This document shows, piece by piece, positions 54,883 through 64,000 of a DNA stretch of 64,000 bases. Made by a program: the position numbers and the translations under genes. The DNA comes from Rhizobium sp. Root1212 (GTDB taxonomy: Bacteria > Pseudomonadota > Alphaproteobacteria > Rhizobiales > Rhizobiaceae), in assembly GCF_001424985.1 (NCBI RefSeq), contig NZ_LMDA01000003.1, positions 56,960-120,959 on the forward strand. Reading direction: 5' to 3'. Each line of letters starts with the position of its first letter. Within the stretch, counting starts at the first letter, position 1. The notes beneath the pieces are model-generated. The model saw only the letters and a list, made by a program, of their open reading frames with translations, had not been told where the DNA came from and searched no databases.

Positions 54883-55281
54883 TTAGAATACGGAGCAAAG
54901 AACCTCGCCACCAACGTTCTGTTCGCGTGCCTGGTGATCAGCCATCACACCCTTCGGAGTCGAAAGGATGGTGATGCCGAGACCGTTCGCGACCTGCGGA
55001 ATGGACTTGACCGAGACATAAACTCGGCGGCCCGGCTTGGAGACGCGGCCGATCTCACGGATCACGGACGCACCTTCATAGTACTTCAGTTCGATGTTCA
55101 GCTCGGCCTTGCCGTTGCCGAATTCGACTTCGCTGTAACCGCGGATGTAACCTTCAGCCTGAAGAACATCCAGAACGCGCGCACGCAGCTTCGAAGCCGG
55201 CGTCGAAACGCTGGACTTGCGACGGGCAGCGCCGTTACGGATACGGGTGAGCATATCGCCCAAGGGATCAGTCATTGCCAT
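54883..55281 (-). CDS. rpsH: 30S ribosomal protein S8
   Basis: S8, 132 residues, binds the central domain of 16S rRNA and, in other bacteria, represses the spc operon at the rplE region. [21 protein letters not shown] at the N-terminus and [33 protein letters not shown], in parts, at the C-terminus are conserved. I did not identify an S8-binding mimic around rplE. Confidence 0.98.
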   Translation of the reverse strand: MAMTDPLGDMLTRIRNGAARRKSSVSTPASKLRARVLDVLQAEGYIRGYSEVEFGNGKAELNIELKYYEGASVIREIGRVSKPGRRVYVSVKSIPQVANGLGITILSTPKGVMADHQAREQNVGGEVLCSVF

Positions 55282-55293
55282 GTGCCCAGCTCC

Positions 55294-55599
55294 TTACCAG
55301 CTCGACTTCACAACGCCCGGCACGCGGCCGAAGTTGCCAAGTTCACGAAGCGCGATACGCGACATCTTGAGTTTACGATAGTAAGCGCGCGGACGACCGG
55401 TGACTTCGCAACGGTTGCGTACGCGGGTCTTCGAACCATCGCGCGGGAGGGAGGCCAGCTTCAGAGTTGCCTTGAACCGCTCTTCGATCGGAAGAGACTG
55501 GTTCATGATGGTCGCCTTCAGGGCAGCACGCTTGGATGCCTGACCTGCGACCAGCTTGCGGCGGCGCTTGTTCTTTTCAACTGCGCTCGTTTTCGCCAT
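55294..55599 (-). CDS. rpsN: 30S ribosomal protein S14
   Basis: S14, 101 residues, the long zinc-independent (C-minus) form: the CxxC pairs of the short zinc type are absent. [16 protein letters not shown] and [26 protein letters not shown], in parts, are typical. Located between rplE (30 bp) and rpsH (12 bp). Confidence 0.98.
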   Translation of the reverse strand: MAKTSAVEKNKRRRKLVAGQASKRAALKATIMNQSLPIEERFKATLKLASLPRDGSKTRVRNRCEVTGRPRAYYRKLKMSRIALRELGNFGRVPGVVKSSW

Positions 55600-55629
55600 A
55601 AAACTTATCCTTCTGCTTGTCGTTACGGC

Positions 55630-56187
55630 TTACTGGCGGAACGGGAAGTTGAACTCTGTGAGCAGAGCGCGTGCTTCGTCGTCCGTCGTTGCCGTCGTGC
55701 AAACGATGATGTCCATGCCCCACATCTGATCAACCTTGTCGTAGTTGATCTCGGGGAACACGATGTGCTCCTTGATGCCCATGGCGAAGTTGCCACGGCC
55801 GTCGAAGGACTTCGGGTTGAGGCCACGGAAGTCGCGAACGCGCGGAAGAGCGATGTTCACGAGACGATCCAGGAACTCATACATGCGAACGCCGCGCAGG
55901 GTAACCTTGGCGCCGATCGGCATGCCTTCGCGGAGCTTGAAGCCGGCGATGGAGTTGCGTGCCTTGGTGATGACCGGCTTCTGGCCGGCGATCGCCGCGA
56001 GGTCGGCAGCGGCAACGGTCGGCTTCTTCGAGTCGCCGGTCGATTCGCCAACACCCATGTTGATGACGATCTTGTCCAGCTTCGGAATCTGCATCACGTT
56101 GGCGTAGGAGAACTTCTCCTGCATGGCCTGGCGAATGCGTGCCGTGTAGTCCTGCTTGAGCCGCGGCTCGTAATTCTTATCAGCCAT
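55630..56187 (-). CDS. rplE: 50S ribosomal protein L5
   Basis: L5, 185 residues, binds 5S rRNA and contacts P-site tRNA. Conserved [40 protein letters not shown], in parts, and the [20 protein letters not shown] [18 protein letters not shown] segment. Its start overlaps the end of rplX by 8 bp, so translation is likely coupled. Confidence 0.98.
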   Translation of the reverse strand: MADKNYEPRLKQDYTARIRQAMQEKFSYANVMQIPKLDKIVINMGVGESTGDSKKPTVAAADLAAIAGQKPVITKARNSIAGFKLREGMPIGAKVTLRGVRMYEFLDRLVNIALPRVRDFRGLNPKSFDGRGNFAMGIKEHIVFPEINYDKVDQMWGMDIIVCTTATTDDEARALLTEFNFPFRQ

Positions 56188-56488
56188 CGATCACATCTCC
56201 CGAACGCTTGGCCACACGGACCTTCTTGCCTTCGACGACCTTGAAACCGACGCGGGTCGGCTTGCCGTCCTTGTCAGCAACCGCGAGGTTGGAAAGGTGA
56301 ACGGAGGCTTCCTTGCTGATGATACCGGCTTCCTGAGCCTGGGTCTGGCGCTGGTGACGCTTGACCAGGTTCACGCCGCGAACGACAGCGCGATCTTCCT
56401 TCGGCAGAACCTGCAGAACTTCACCGGTGCGGCCCTTGTCCTTACCGGTCAGTACGACGACCTTGTCGCCTTTGCGAATCTTTTGCAT
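56180..56488 (-). CDS. rplX: 50S ribosomal protein L24
   Basis: L24, 102 residues, one of the first proteins in 50S assembly, with an N-terminal KOW motif ([20 protein letters not shown]). [24 protein letters not shown], in parts, is family-typical. It overlaps rplE by 8 bp and begins 13 bp after rplN. Confidence 0.98.
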   Translation of the reverse strand: MQKIRKGDKVVVLTGKDKGRTGEVLQVLPKEDRAVVRGVNLVKRHQRQTQAQEAGIISKEASVHLSNLAVADKDGKPTRVGFKVVEGKKVRVAKRSGDVIDG

Positions 56489-56501
56489 CTCTGTCGCTCC
56501 C

Positions 56502-56870
56502 TTACAGTACTTCTGGAGCCAGCGAGATGATCTTCATGTGGTTCTTGGCGCGCAGTTCGCGCGGAACCGGTCCGAAGATACGGGTGCCGATCGGCTCTTT
56601 CTTGTTGTCGATAAGAACAGCTGCGTTGTTATCGAAGCGGATGACGCTGCCGTCGGGACGACGAATGTCCTTGGCGGTGCGTACAACGACCGCCTTCATA
56701 ACGTCACCCTTCTTGACGCGGCCGCGCGGAATAGCTTCCTTGATCGAAACGACGATAATGTCGCCGACCGAAGCGTACTTGCGCTTGGAACCGCCCAGCA
56801 CCTTGATGCACATGACACGACGTGCGCCGGAATTATCCGCCACGTCGAGGTTTGTTTGCATCTGAATCAT
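56502..56870 (-). CDS. rplN: 50S ribosomal protein L14
   Basis: L14, 122 residues, intersubunit bridge partner of 16S r[23 protein letters not shown] and [23 protein letters not shown], in parts, are nearly invariant in the family. The start at 56870 drops a 14-codon upstream extension. It starts the spc block and is preceded by a 242-bp spacer with a terminator-like hairpin behind rpsQ. Confidence 0.98.
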   Translation of the reverse strand: MIQMQTNLDVADNSGARRVMCIKVLGGSKRKYASVGDIIVVSIKEAIPRGRVKKGDVMKAVVVRTAKDIRRPDGSVIRFDNNAAVLIDNKKEPIGTRIFGPVPRELRAKNHMKIISLAPEVL

Positions 56871-57021
56871 ATCAGGTCGCCTTCTTGTTGTTACCGGACC
56901 GGTTGGGCGCACTCCTCTGACAGAGAGGCCCCCTGTTCCAGCTTATGGAAATTTTGTTCGTGCGCGGGATCGATCGTTGCCAGGGTGGTTTCCTTGGACA
57001 GGACCTTCCGTGCGCTCAAAG

Positions 57022-57050
57022 CAAAAGAACGCCCGAAGGACGAGCGTTCT
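57022..57050 (-). terminator. Terminator-like hairpin between rpsQ and rplN
   Basis: AGAACGC/GCGTTCT (7 bp, 11-base loop) followed by TTTTGCTTT on the minus strand, 62 bp after rpsQ, at the boundary of the S10 and spc blocks. The remaining spacer (to 56871) has no gene. Confidence 0.65.
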
Positions 57051-57112
57051 GACGCTGCTTCATACAGATTTTCGCGCAGGAAGCAAGCCCCCGCGCGAAA
57101 AGTCTTGGGTAA

Positions 57113-57349
57113 TCAGGACTGAGCGGACACTACGGTCCAGGTCTTGTCCTTGGAGATCGGGGCACATTCCTGGATGGAAACGACGTCGCCGACCTTGTAC
57201 TGGTTGTTTTCGTCATGCGCCTTGTACTTCTTCGACCGGCGGACGGTCTTCTGGAAGATCGGGTGCGCGAAGCGACGCTCGACTCGGACCACGACGGTCT
57301 TGTCATTCTTGTCGCTGACGACAGTGCCCTGCAGAATGCGTTTCGGCAT
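57113..57349 (-). CDS. rpsQ: 30S ribosomal protein S17
   Basis: S17, 78 residues, a primary 16S rRNA-binding OB-fold protein. [21 protein letters not shown] and [19 protein letters not shown] are conserved. The start at 57349 excludes 16 upstream codons that overlap rpmC. It is the last gene of the S10 block before a terminator-like hairpin. Confidence 0.97.
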   Translation of the reverse strand: MPKRILQGTVVSDKNDKTVVVRVERRFAHPIFQKTVRRSKKYKAHDENNQYKVGDVVSIQECAPISKDKTWTVVSAQS

Positions 57350-57362
57350 AGTTTTCTGGTCC

Positions 57363-57563
57363 TTAGGCCTTGGCTTCCGCCGCCTTCTGGCGGGCAATGG
57401 TTTTCACGCGCGCGATATCCTTGCGGACTTCGTTGATTCGCGACGACTTTTCGAGCTGGCCGGTTGCCTTCTGGAAGCGCAGGTTGAACTGCTCCTTCTT
57501 CAGCTTGGCAAGCTCTTCGTTGAGTTGATCGGCGCTCAGAGCGCGAACATCTGCAGCTTTCAT
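57363..57563 (-). CDS. rpmC: 50S ribosomal protein L29
   Basis: L29, 66 residues, a helical-pair protein at the peptide exit tunnel. [29 protein letters not shown], in parts, and the closing [18 protein letters not shown] are characteristic. Gaps of 13 and 11 bp to rpsQ and rplP show tight operon packing. Confidence 0.97.
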   Translation of the reverse strand: MKAADVRALSADQLNEELAKLKKEQFNLRFQKATGQLEKSSRINEVRKDIARVKTIARQKAAEAKA

Positions 57564-57574
57564 GGCTTCTATCC

Positions 57575-57988
57575 TTACTCTGCGATGCGCTGAACGAAGC
57601 GCGTCTTAACCGAGAGCTTGGCGGAGCCGAGGCGCAGAGCCTCGCGTGCGATTTCTTCGCTGACGCCATCGATCTCAAACATCATGCGGCCGGGCTTGAC
57701 CTTGCATGCCCAGTATTCCACGCCGCCCTTACCCTTACCCATGCGGACTTCGGTCGGCTTTGCGGTGACCGGAACGTCGGGGAATACGCGAATCCACACG
57801 CGACCGGCGCGCTTCATGTAGCGGGTGATCGCGCGGCGGGCCGCTTCGATCTCGCGGGCGTTGACGCGGTTCGGTTCCTGAGCCTTCAGGCCGAATTCGC
57901 CGAACGCCAGGTCGGAACCGCCCTTGGCGACGCCCTTGATGCGTCCCTTGAACTGCTTCCGGTACTTAGTACGCTTTGGCTGCAACAT
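57575..57988 (-). CDS. rplP: 50S ribosomal protein L16
   Basis: L16, 137 residues, positions A-site tRNA and organises the peptidyl-transferase region. [44 protein letters not shown], in parts, and [24 protein letters not shown], in parts, are conserved, including the Arg of the hydroxylation region. Located between rpsC and rpmC. Confidence 0.98.
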   Translation of the reverse strand: MLQPKRTKYRKQFKGRIKGVAKGGSDLAFGEFGLKAQEPNRVNAREIEAARRAITRYMKRAGRVWIRVFPDVPVTAKPTEVRMGKGKGGVEYWACKVKPGRMMFEIDGVSEEIAREALRLGSAKLSVKTRFVQRIAE

Positions 57989-58026
57989 TTTTTTACTTCT
58001 CCAATATCGGCTGCCAGGAACGACTG

Positions 58027-58740
58027 TTAGGCGTTTTCACGACGGCGATTGTTGCTGCTCGGGCCCTGGGCATCGCTTTCGCTTGCGCGACGCTCGGATG
58101 CCATCGGATCGTGCTCAAGGATTTCGCCCTTGAAGATCCAGACCTTGATACCGCAGATACCGAAAGCGGTTTCTGCTTCAGCAACACCGTAGTCGATGTC
58201 CGCACGCAGCGTGTGCAGCGGAACGCGGCCTTCGCGGTACCATTCGGTACGAGCGATTTCCGCACCGCCGAGGCGACCGGCGCAGGTGATCTTGATGCCT
58301 TCGGCGCCAAGACGCATGGCCGACTGAACAGCGCGCTTCATCGCACGGCGGAAAGCCACGCGGCGCTCGAGCTGCTGAGCGATCGACTGGGCAACCAGCG
58401 TCGCGTCGACTTCCGGCTTACGCACTTCAACGATGTTGAGGTGCGTTTCCGAGTTGGTCATTTCGGAAAGCTTCTTGCGGAGCTTTTCGATGTCAGCACC
58501 CTTCTTGCCGATGATCAGGCCCGGACGAGCCGAGTGGATCGTGACGCGGCACTTCTTGTGCGGACGCTCGATCACGACCTTGGCAATGCCGGCCTGCTTG
58601 AGTTCTTCAAGCAGGTAGGCGCGGATCTTCAGGTCTTCGTGAAGAAGCTGGCCGTACTCGGCATTGTCGGCGAACCAACGGCTGTCCCAGGTACGGTTGA
58701 TGCCGAGGCGGAAGCCGATCGGATTAATCTTCTGACCCAT
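58027..58740 (-). CDS. rpsC: 30S ribosomal protein S3
   Basis: S3, 237 residues, at the mRNA entry channel, with a KH domain (about 40-110, [19 protein letters not shown], with GKKG loop) and the C-terminal domain [31 protein letters not shown], in parts. The tail [20 protein letters not shown] is long and polar. Its start overlaps the rplV stop by one base (TAATG). Confidence 0.98.
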   Translation of the reverse strand: MGQKINPIGFRLGINRTWDSRWFADNAEYGQLLHEDLKIRAYLLEELKQAGIAKVVIERPHKKCRVTIHSARPGLIIGKKGADIEKLRKKLSEMTNSETHLNIVEVRKPEVDATLVAQSIAQQLERRVAFRRAMKRAVQSAMRLGAEGIKITCAGRLGGAEIARTEWYREGRVPLHTLRADIDYGVAEAETAFGICGIKVWIFKGEILEHDPMASERRASESDAQGPSSNNRRRENA

Positions 58741-59129
58741 TATGCGGCCTCCCCTTTGGCTTCCACTTCACGAACGATGATCGTCAAGTGCGAGAACGGC
58801 TTTTCGATGCGCGATGCACGGCCACGGCCGCGAGCGTGGAAACGCTTCATGGTGATCGACTTGCCAACGAAAGCTTCCGCGACGATGAGCTGGTCAACGT
58901 CGAGGTCGTGGTTGTTCTCGGCGTTCGCGATGGCCGACTCGAGGGTCTTCTTGACCGTGTCGGAGATACGCTTGCGGGAGAATTCCAGTTCGGCCAGAGC
59001 CCGGTCGACCTTCTTGCCGCGGATCATCGCGGCAACCAGGTTGAGCTTCTGGGGGCTGACGCGGATCGTGCGCGCAACTGCCTGCGCTTCATTATCCTTC
59101 AGCCGGCGTTCGGCTTTTGCCTTGCCCAT
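58740..59129 (-). CDS. rplV: 50S ribosomal protein L22
   Basis: L22, 129 residues, lines the exit tunnel; its beta hairpin is a macrolide-resistance site. [22 protein letters not shown], in parts, and the hairpin region [25 protein letters not shown], in parts, are present without obvious insertion or deletion. It begins 2 bp after rpsS and is coupled to rpsC. Confidence 0.98.
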   Translation of the reverse strand: MGKAKAERRLKDNEAQAVARTIRVSPQKLNLVAAMIRGKKVDRALAELEFSRKRISDTVKKTLESAIANAENNHDLDVDQLIVAEAFVGKSITMKRFHARGRGRASRIEKPFSHLTIIVREVEAKGEAA

Positions 59130-59131
59130 TG

Positions 59132-59410
59132 TTACTTCCTCTTTGCCTTCTTGTCCGCACCGTGACCGTAATAGGTCCGGGTCGGAGAGAATTCACCGAA
59201 CTTGTGACCGACCATGTCTTCCGACACGGAAACCGGCACATGCTTGCTGCCGTTGTAGACGCCGAAGGTCAGACCGACGAACTGCGGCAAGATGGTGGAG
59301 CGACGGCTCCACATCTTGATTACTTCGTTGCGACCGCCTTCACGAACCTTCTCAGCCTTCTTGAGAAGATAGCCGTCAACAAACGGACCTTTCCATACTG
59401 AACGAGCCAT
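59132..59410 (-). CDS. rpsS: 30S ribosomal protein S19
   Basis: S19, 92 residues, in the 30S head with S13. [21 protein letters not shown], in parts, [21 protein letters not shown] and [15 protein letters not shown] are conserved. It lies between rplB (15 bp) and rplV (2 bp). Confidence 0.98.
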   Translation of the reverse strand: MARSVWKGPFVDGYLLKKAEKVREGGRNEVIKMWSRRSTILPQFVGLTFGVYNGSKHVPVSVSEDMVGHKFGEFSPTRTYYGHGADKKAKRK

Positions 59411-59425
59411 TGGAGACTTCCTCTC

Positions 59426-60259
59426 TTACTTCTTCACGTGGCGCGAACGCATGATGAACTTGTCCGTGGACTTGTTCGAACGCGTGCGCTTGCCCTTGGT
59501 CGGCTTGCCCCACGGGGTAACCGGGTGACGACCACCGGAGGTGCGGCCTTCACCACCGCCATGCGGGTGGTCGACCGGGTTCATGACGACGCCGCGAACG
59601 TGCGGACGCTTGCCGCGCCATACGGAGCGACCGGCCTTGCCGTCGTTGATGTTGCCATGGTCGGGGTTCGACACGGCGCCGACGGTTGCCAGGCACGAAG
59701 CATGCACGAGGCGCTGTTCGCCGGAGTTCAGGCGAAGGATCGCCATGCCCTGGTCACGACCGACGAGCTGAACGTAGGTCCCTGCCGAACGGGCGATCTG
59801 ACCGCCCTTGCCCGGCTTCATTTCCACGTTGTGCACGATCGAGCCGACCGGGATGTACTGCAGCGGCATGGTGTTGCCGGGCTTGACGTCAACCTGCTTC
59901 TCGGAAGCGATGACCTTATCGCCGGCAGCGAGGCGCTGCGGAGCGAGGATGTAGGCCTGCTCGCCGTCCGCGTAGTTGATCAGCGCGATGAACGCCGTGC
60001 GGTTCGGGTCGTATTCCAGACGCTCGACGGTGCCTTCGACGTCGAACTTGCGACGCTTGAAGTCGACGAGGCGGTAGGAACGCTTGTGACCGCCGCCCTG
60101 GAAGCGAACGGTGATGCGACCGGTGTTGTTGCGACCGCCCTTGGAGGTCAGACCTTCGGTCAGCGCCTTGACCGGCTTGCCCTTCCAGAGGCCAGACCGG
60201 TCGACGATGACCAGCTGACGCTGGCTCGGGGTCGTCGGATTGAAACTTTTCAATGCCAT
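59426..60259 (-). CDS. rplB: 50S ribosomal protein L2
   Basis: L2, 277 residues, essential for subunit association and peptidyl-transferase activity. [22 protein letters not shown] in the N-terminal half, in parts, and the C-terminal block [22 protein letters not shown], in parts, contain the conserved His of the DHPHGGGEG loop. Normal family length. It follows rplW by 54 bp. Confidence 0.98.
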   Translation of the reverse strand: MALKSFNPTTPSQRQLVIVDRSGLWKGKPVKALTEGLTSKGGRNNTGRITVRFQGGGHKRSYRLVDFKRRKFDVEGTVERLEYDPNRTAFIALINYADGEQAYILAPQRLAAGDKVIASEKQVDVKPGNTMPLQYIPVGSIVHNVEMKPGKGGQIARSAGTYVQLVGRDQGMAILRLNSGEQRLVHASCLATVGAVSNPDHGNINDGKAGRSVWRGKRPHVRGVVMNPVDHPHGGGEGRTSGGRHPVTPWGKPTKGKRTRSNKSTDKFIMRSRHVKK

Positions 60260-60313
60260 TTTCTTGTTCCCTTATGGGTTCTTCCCGGAGGTTAGGAACC
60301 GCGGGTTTAACCT

Positions 60314-60607
60314 TTAGAGTCCGGTGGAGACGTCGATGGACTGACCGTCAGCGAGCGTGACGATTGCCTTCTTGACGTCCGACTGCCGGCCAGCGAAGCC
60401 ACGGAAGCGCTTGAGCTTGCCCTTGCGGACGAGCGTGTTGACGGCCGTGACCTTGACGCCGAACAGAGCTTCGACGGCAGCCTTGATTTCAGGCTTGGAA
60501 GCGCGCTTGGCGACGTTGAAGACGATCTGGTTCTGCTCGGAGACCATGGTCGACTTTTCGGTGATCGACGGAGAGACAATCACATCGTAGTGGCGAAGAT
60601 CGGTCAC
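60314..60607 (-). CDS. rplW: 50S ribosomal protein L23
   Basis: L23, 97 residues, docks SRP, trigger factor and SecYEG at the tunnel exit. [40 protein letters not shown] and [20 protein letters not shown] are conserved. The start is GTG 60607, overlapping the rplD TGA as GTGA, so the two are coupled. Confidence 0.97.
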   Translation of the reverse strand: MTDLRHYDVIVSPSITEKSTMVSEQNQIVFNVAKRASKPEIKAAVEALFGVKVTAVNTLVRKGKLKRFRGFAGRQSDVKKAIVTLADGQSIDVSTGL

Positions 60608-61224
60608 TTGAAACGCTCCTCTAGAGCTTCAACTGCAGCCTTCGACAGCACCAGCTTGCCGCGACGCAGAATGTCGTAAACATTGATGCCCTGAACCGGC
60701 AGAACGTCCACGTTCGGGATGTTCTGTGCGGCGAGCTTGAAGTTGTTGTCCAGCTCGACGCCGCCGATGATCAGCGCATTGGTGAGGCCGAGCGAAGCGA
60801 ACTGGCCGGTCAGCGCCTTGGTCTTTGCTTCAGCAGCAACCAGGTTGTCGACGATGATCAGTTCTTCAGCACGAAGCTTGGCAGACAGCGCATGACGCAG
60901 GCCGAGGGCGCGAACCTTCTTCGGCAGGTCATGGGCGTGGCTGCGAACAACCGGGCCGTGAGCCTTACCGCCGCCGCGGAACTGCGGTGCACGTGCCGAA
61001 TGGTGACGAGCGCGGCCCGTACCCTTCTGCTTGTACATCTTGGCGCCGGTGCGGGAAACTTCAGCACGGCCCTTCGACTTGTGCGTGCCCTGCTGCTTCT
61101 TGGCGAGCTGCCAACGAACAACGCGAGCGATGATGTCTTCGCGGGGCTCAAGGCCGAAGATCGCGTCGGACAGGGAAACCTTGCCGGCTTCTTTGCCTTC
61201 CAGGGTGGTTACATTGAGATCCAT
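60604..61224 (-). CDS. rplD: 50S ribosomal protein L4
   Basis: L4, 206 residues, forms the tunnel constriction with L22 and in enterobacteria represses the S10 operon. The extended loop [26 protein letters not shown], in parts, and [21 protein letters not shown], in parts, are typical. I found no S10-leader hairpin of the E. coli type before rpsJ. Coupled to rplW. Confidence 0.98.
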   Translation of the reverse strand: MDLNVTTLEGKEAGKVSLSDAIFGLEPREDIIARVVRWQLAKKQQGTHKSKGRAEVSRTGAKMYKQKGTGRARHHSARAPQFRGGGKAHGPVVRSHAHDLPKKVRALGLRHALSAKLRAEELIIVDNLVAAEAKTKALTGQFASLGLTNALIIGGVELDNNFKLAAQNIPNVDVLPVQGINVYDILRRGKLVLSKAAVEALEERFK

Positions 61225-61236
61225 AACCGGGCCTCC

Positions 61237-61917
61237 TTACTTGGCTGCGCGCACAGCGGCGGGACGCGGAGCGTCAGCCGGGGTGCCGGACTTGATGGCG
61301 TCGCGAACGACGATCCATGCGCCCTTGGAGCCGGGTACGGCGCCCTTGACGAGGATCAGACCGCGGTCTTCATCGGTGGAGACCACTTCCAGGTTCTGGG
61401 TGGTGATGCGCGTCTGGCCCATGTGACCAGCCATGCGCTTGCCCTTCCAGACCTTACCCGGATCCTGGTTGTTACCCGTGGAACCATGCGAGCGGTGGGA
61501 GACGGACACGCCGTGCGTTGCACGCAGACCGCCGAAGTTGTGGCGCTTCATGGCACCGGCAAAACCCTTACCGATCGAGGTACCGGTCACGTCGACCAGC
61601 TGGCCGGCGATGAAGTGGTTTGCGGTCAGCTCCGCGCCGACGTCGATAAGGTTGTCGGCAGAAACGCGGAACTCGACGATCTTCGCCTTCGGCTCTACGC
61701 TTGCCGCAGCAAACTGGCCGCGCAGCGCCTTATTCGTGTTCTTGACCTTGGACTGGCCAGCACCGAGCTGAACGGCCGTGTAGCCATTCTTGTCTTCCGT
61801 GCGATGGGCCACTACCTGGCAGTTTTCCATACGCAGAACTGTTACCGGGATATGCTCACCAGCGTCGTTATAGACGCGGGTCATCCCAACTTTCTGTGCA
61901 ATCACACCTGAACGCAT
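61237..61917 (-). CDS. rplC: 50S ribosomal protein L3
   Basis: L3, 226 residues, nucleates 50S assembly next to the peptidyl-transferase centre. [20 protein letters not shown], the tip loop with [28 protein letters not shown], in parts, and [15 protein letters not shown] mark the family. The start at 61917 excludes nine in-frame upstream codons. A C-terminal Ala/Pro/Arg tail extends it past E. coli L3 (209). Confidence 0.98.
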   Translation of the reverse strand: MRSGVIAQKVGMTRVYNDAGEHIPVTVLRMENCQVVAHRTEDKNGYTAVQLGAGQSKVKNTNKALRGQFAAASVEPKAKIVEFRVSADNLIDVGAELTANHFIAGQLVDVTGTSIGKGFAGAMKRHNFGGLRATHGVSVSHRSHGSTGNNQDPGKVWKGKRMAGHMGQTRITTQNLEVVSTDEDRGLILVKGAVPGSKGAWIVVRDAIKSGTPADAPRPAAVRAAK

Positions 61918-61991
61918 TGGTTCATTCCTCTTGAGAGTTAGCATCGGGGAAAACCCCTCCGCACCTCTGGTTTAAGGTTTCCCTCGGATCA

Positions 61992-62009
61992 TCCGGCCAT
62001 TCGGCCGGA
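61992..62009 (-). promoter_or_regulatory. Hairpin in the rpsJ-rplC spacer
   Basis: TCCGGCC/GGCCGGA with a 4-base loop, 75 bp before rplC; no T run follows. Possible translational control or processing element. Confidence 0.3.
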
Positions 62010-62072
62010 GCAATCTTAGGGTCGCCCGTTTTTGGAAGCCGTTGGACCGAAGTCCACGTACCTTCCTTGTTA

Positions 62073-62381
62073 TTAAAGCTTGATTTCGACGTCGACGCCG
62101 GCAGCGAGGTCGAGCTTCATCAGCGCGTCAACGGTCTGCGGGGTCGGGTCAACGATGTCGAGGAGACGCTTGTGGGTGCGCATCTCGAACTGTTCGCGGC
62201 TCTTTTTGTCAACGTGGGGCGAGCGGTTCACAGTGAACTTCTCGATCCGCGTGGGAAGCGGCACCGGGCCACGGACCGAAGCACCCGTGCGCTTGGCCGT
62301 CGAAACGATTTCCCGCGTGGAGGCATCGAGGATCCGGTGATCAAACGCCTTGAGGCGGATGCGGATATTCTGGCCGTTCAT
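62073..62381 (-). CDS. rpsJ: 30S ribosomal protein S10
   Basis: S10, 102 residues, ribosomal protein that also works as NusE in antitermination. [21 protein letters not shown] and [30 protein letters not shown], in parts, are conserved; the loop carrying the tetracycline-related residues (HVDKKS) is normal. The start MNGQN at 62381 is chosen over an 18-codon extension. First gene of the S10 block after tuf. Confidence 0.98.
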
Positions 62382-62596
62382 TCGACTTGTCCTTGTTCTT
62401 GTTAAGCGAATGCCCCTTGCGAGGCGGTTCGTCATTCGTTTCCGGGTGCTGACGCTTCAAAGAGCCCAGGAGCAAATCACCCCTGTTCGTTCGAATTCTG
62501 CAAATCGACCCGCGACATATACGGAATCGGCGTCCGATACAATGCCCGAACGCCTACGGAAGCACGATTTTTATCGCGCTTCCGCCAATTCGAGAG

Positions 62597-62617
62597 GCAT
62601 ACGGCAATGCCGTATGC
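62597..62617 (-). promoter_or_regulatory. Hairpin downstream of tuf
   Basis: GCATACGGC/GCCGTATGC, 9 perfect pairs with an AAT loop, between tuf and rpsJ. No T run follows on the minus strand. The remainder of the 62382-62671 spacer has no gene. Confidence 0.4.
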
Positions 62618-62671
62618 TTCGACCAACAAATTGATCGTGGAAGCGGCGCTTATGACGCGCCACTTCCCTAT

Positions 62672-62800
62672 CGTCGAGATTACTCGACGATCGAAGCGAC
62701 GATGCCGGCGCCGACGGTACGGCCGCCTTCGCGGATCGCGAAGCGCAGCTTTTCTTCCATCGCGATCGGAACGATCAGCTCGACGTCAACGGTGACGTTG
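62672..62800 (-). repeat. Spurious extra copy of the tuf 3' end
   Basis: 129 bp identical, base for base, to 62816-62944, which hold the tuf stop codon and the last ~41 codons. This copy lies outside the tuf gene and encodes nothing. It ends exactly where the adapter-like sequence begins. See the finding; an assembly error is far more likely than a real duplication. Confidence 0.9.
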
Positions 62801-62814
62801 AGATCGGAAGAGCG
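62801..62814 (+). other. Illumina adapter start at the repeat junction
   Basis: AGATCGGAAGAGCG is identical to the first 14 bases of the TruSeq-type read-through adapter. It sits exactly between the two copies of the 129-bp repeat, the position expected if an adapter-containing read was built into the contig. Base 62815 (C) belongs to neither copy. Confidence 0.85.
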
Positions 62815-62823
62815 CCGTCGAGA

Positions 62824-63999
<1,176 letters not shown>

Positions 64000-64000
64000 A

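Noticed and set aside
53713..56244. An 843-residue open frame on the plus strand across rpsE-rplE
   Set aside because: It crosses several conserved ribosomal genes and their spacers on the opposite strand; a GC-driven shadow.
62672..62823. A real tandem duplication of the tuf 3' end or a second tuf gene
   Set aside because: The copies are perfectly identical, the extra one is only 129 bp, and the joint is the Illumina adapter start; a biological duplication would not carry it.

Overview
The window is a GC-rich chromosomal segment of an alphaproteobacterium, almost certainly Rhizobiaceae (Rhizobium/Agrobacterium type). The support is the rhizobial set of conserved unknowns (DUF2336, DUF1489, DUF599, DUF1883), a BTLCP-type peptidase, ATP12, the block tuf-S10-spc-alpha followed by a DegP-type protease and rarA, and rhizobial intergenic palindromes. 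Genus cannot be fixed from the sequence alone.

Layout. 1-16 kb: 3' end of parE; small redox, lipid and hypothetical genes; thrS; a DUF1697-yidD-IscU-like cluster; folE-hisI; a patatin; CBS and rhomboid genes. 16-28 kb: PAS and tandem-PilZ proteins, a periplasmic BTLCP peptidase, a DacA-type carboxypeptidase with SPOR domain, sdaA, membrane acyl- and methyltransferases, a LiuR-like MerR regulator with its own dyad promoter, mgtE and a deformylase-like gene lacking the metal ligands. 29-32.2 kb: a small accessory insert with lower GC. It holds a 725-residue two-domain glycosyltransferase, a broken small ORF and a dead tyrosine integrase, next to the 3' end of tRNA-Leu(GAG). 32.4-47 kb: lipB, an M50 peptidase, an EamA transporter, a glutathione-dependent formaldehyde-detoxification cluster (frmA ... 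fghA), crcB, rluC-HAD-ATP12, a sugE/gdx exporter behind a guanidine-II riboswitch, rarA and degQ. 47.5-64 kb: on the minus strand, the ribosomal-protein cluster read from tuf to rplQ, including secY, adk and rpoA.

How genes work together. frmA and fghA perform two successive steps of formaldehyde oxidation. The ribosomal cluster is long, but intrinsic terminator-like hairpins after rpsQ, rplR and rplO, and a repeated hairpin element after rpsM, suggest it is punctuated rather than one uniform operon. The guanidine-II element identifies the small multidrug-resistance protein downstream of it as a guanidinium exporter.

Two points matter most to a reader. (1) Between tuf and rpsJ the last 129 bp of the tuf region are repeated exactly, and the copies are joined by AGATCGGAAGAGCG, the start of the Illumina adapter. 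This is best read as an assembly error, not biology. (2) The most unusual biology is the orphan GT-A plus capsule-synthesis-like glycosyltransferase in the tRNA-Leu insert, the guanidine-II switch, the deformylase homologue with all three active-site motifs altered, and several structured intergenic elements (folE leader, a possible sRNA at 15.9-16.05 kb, the rpsM-rpsK duplicated hairpins). I did not find a clear new multigene system.
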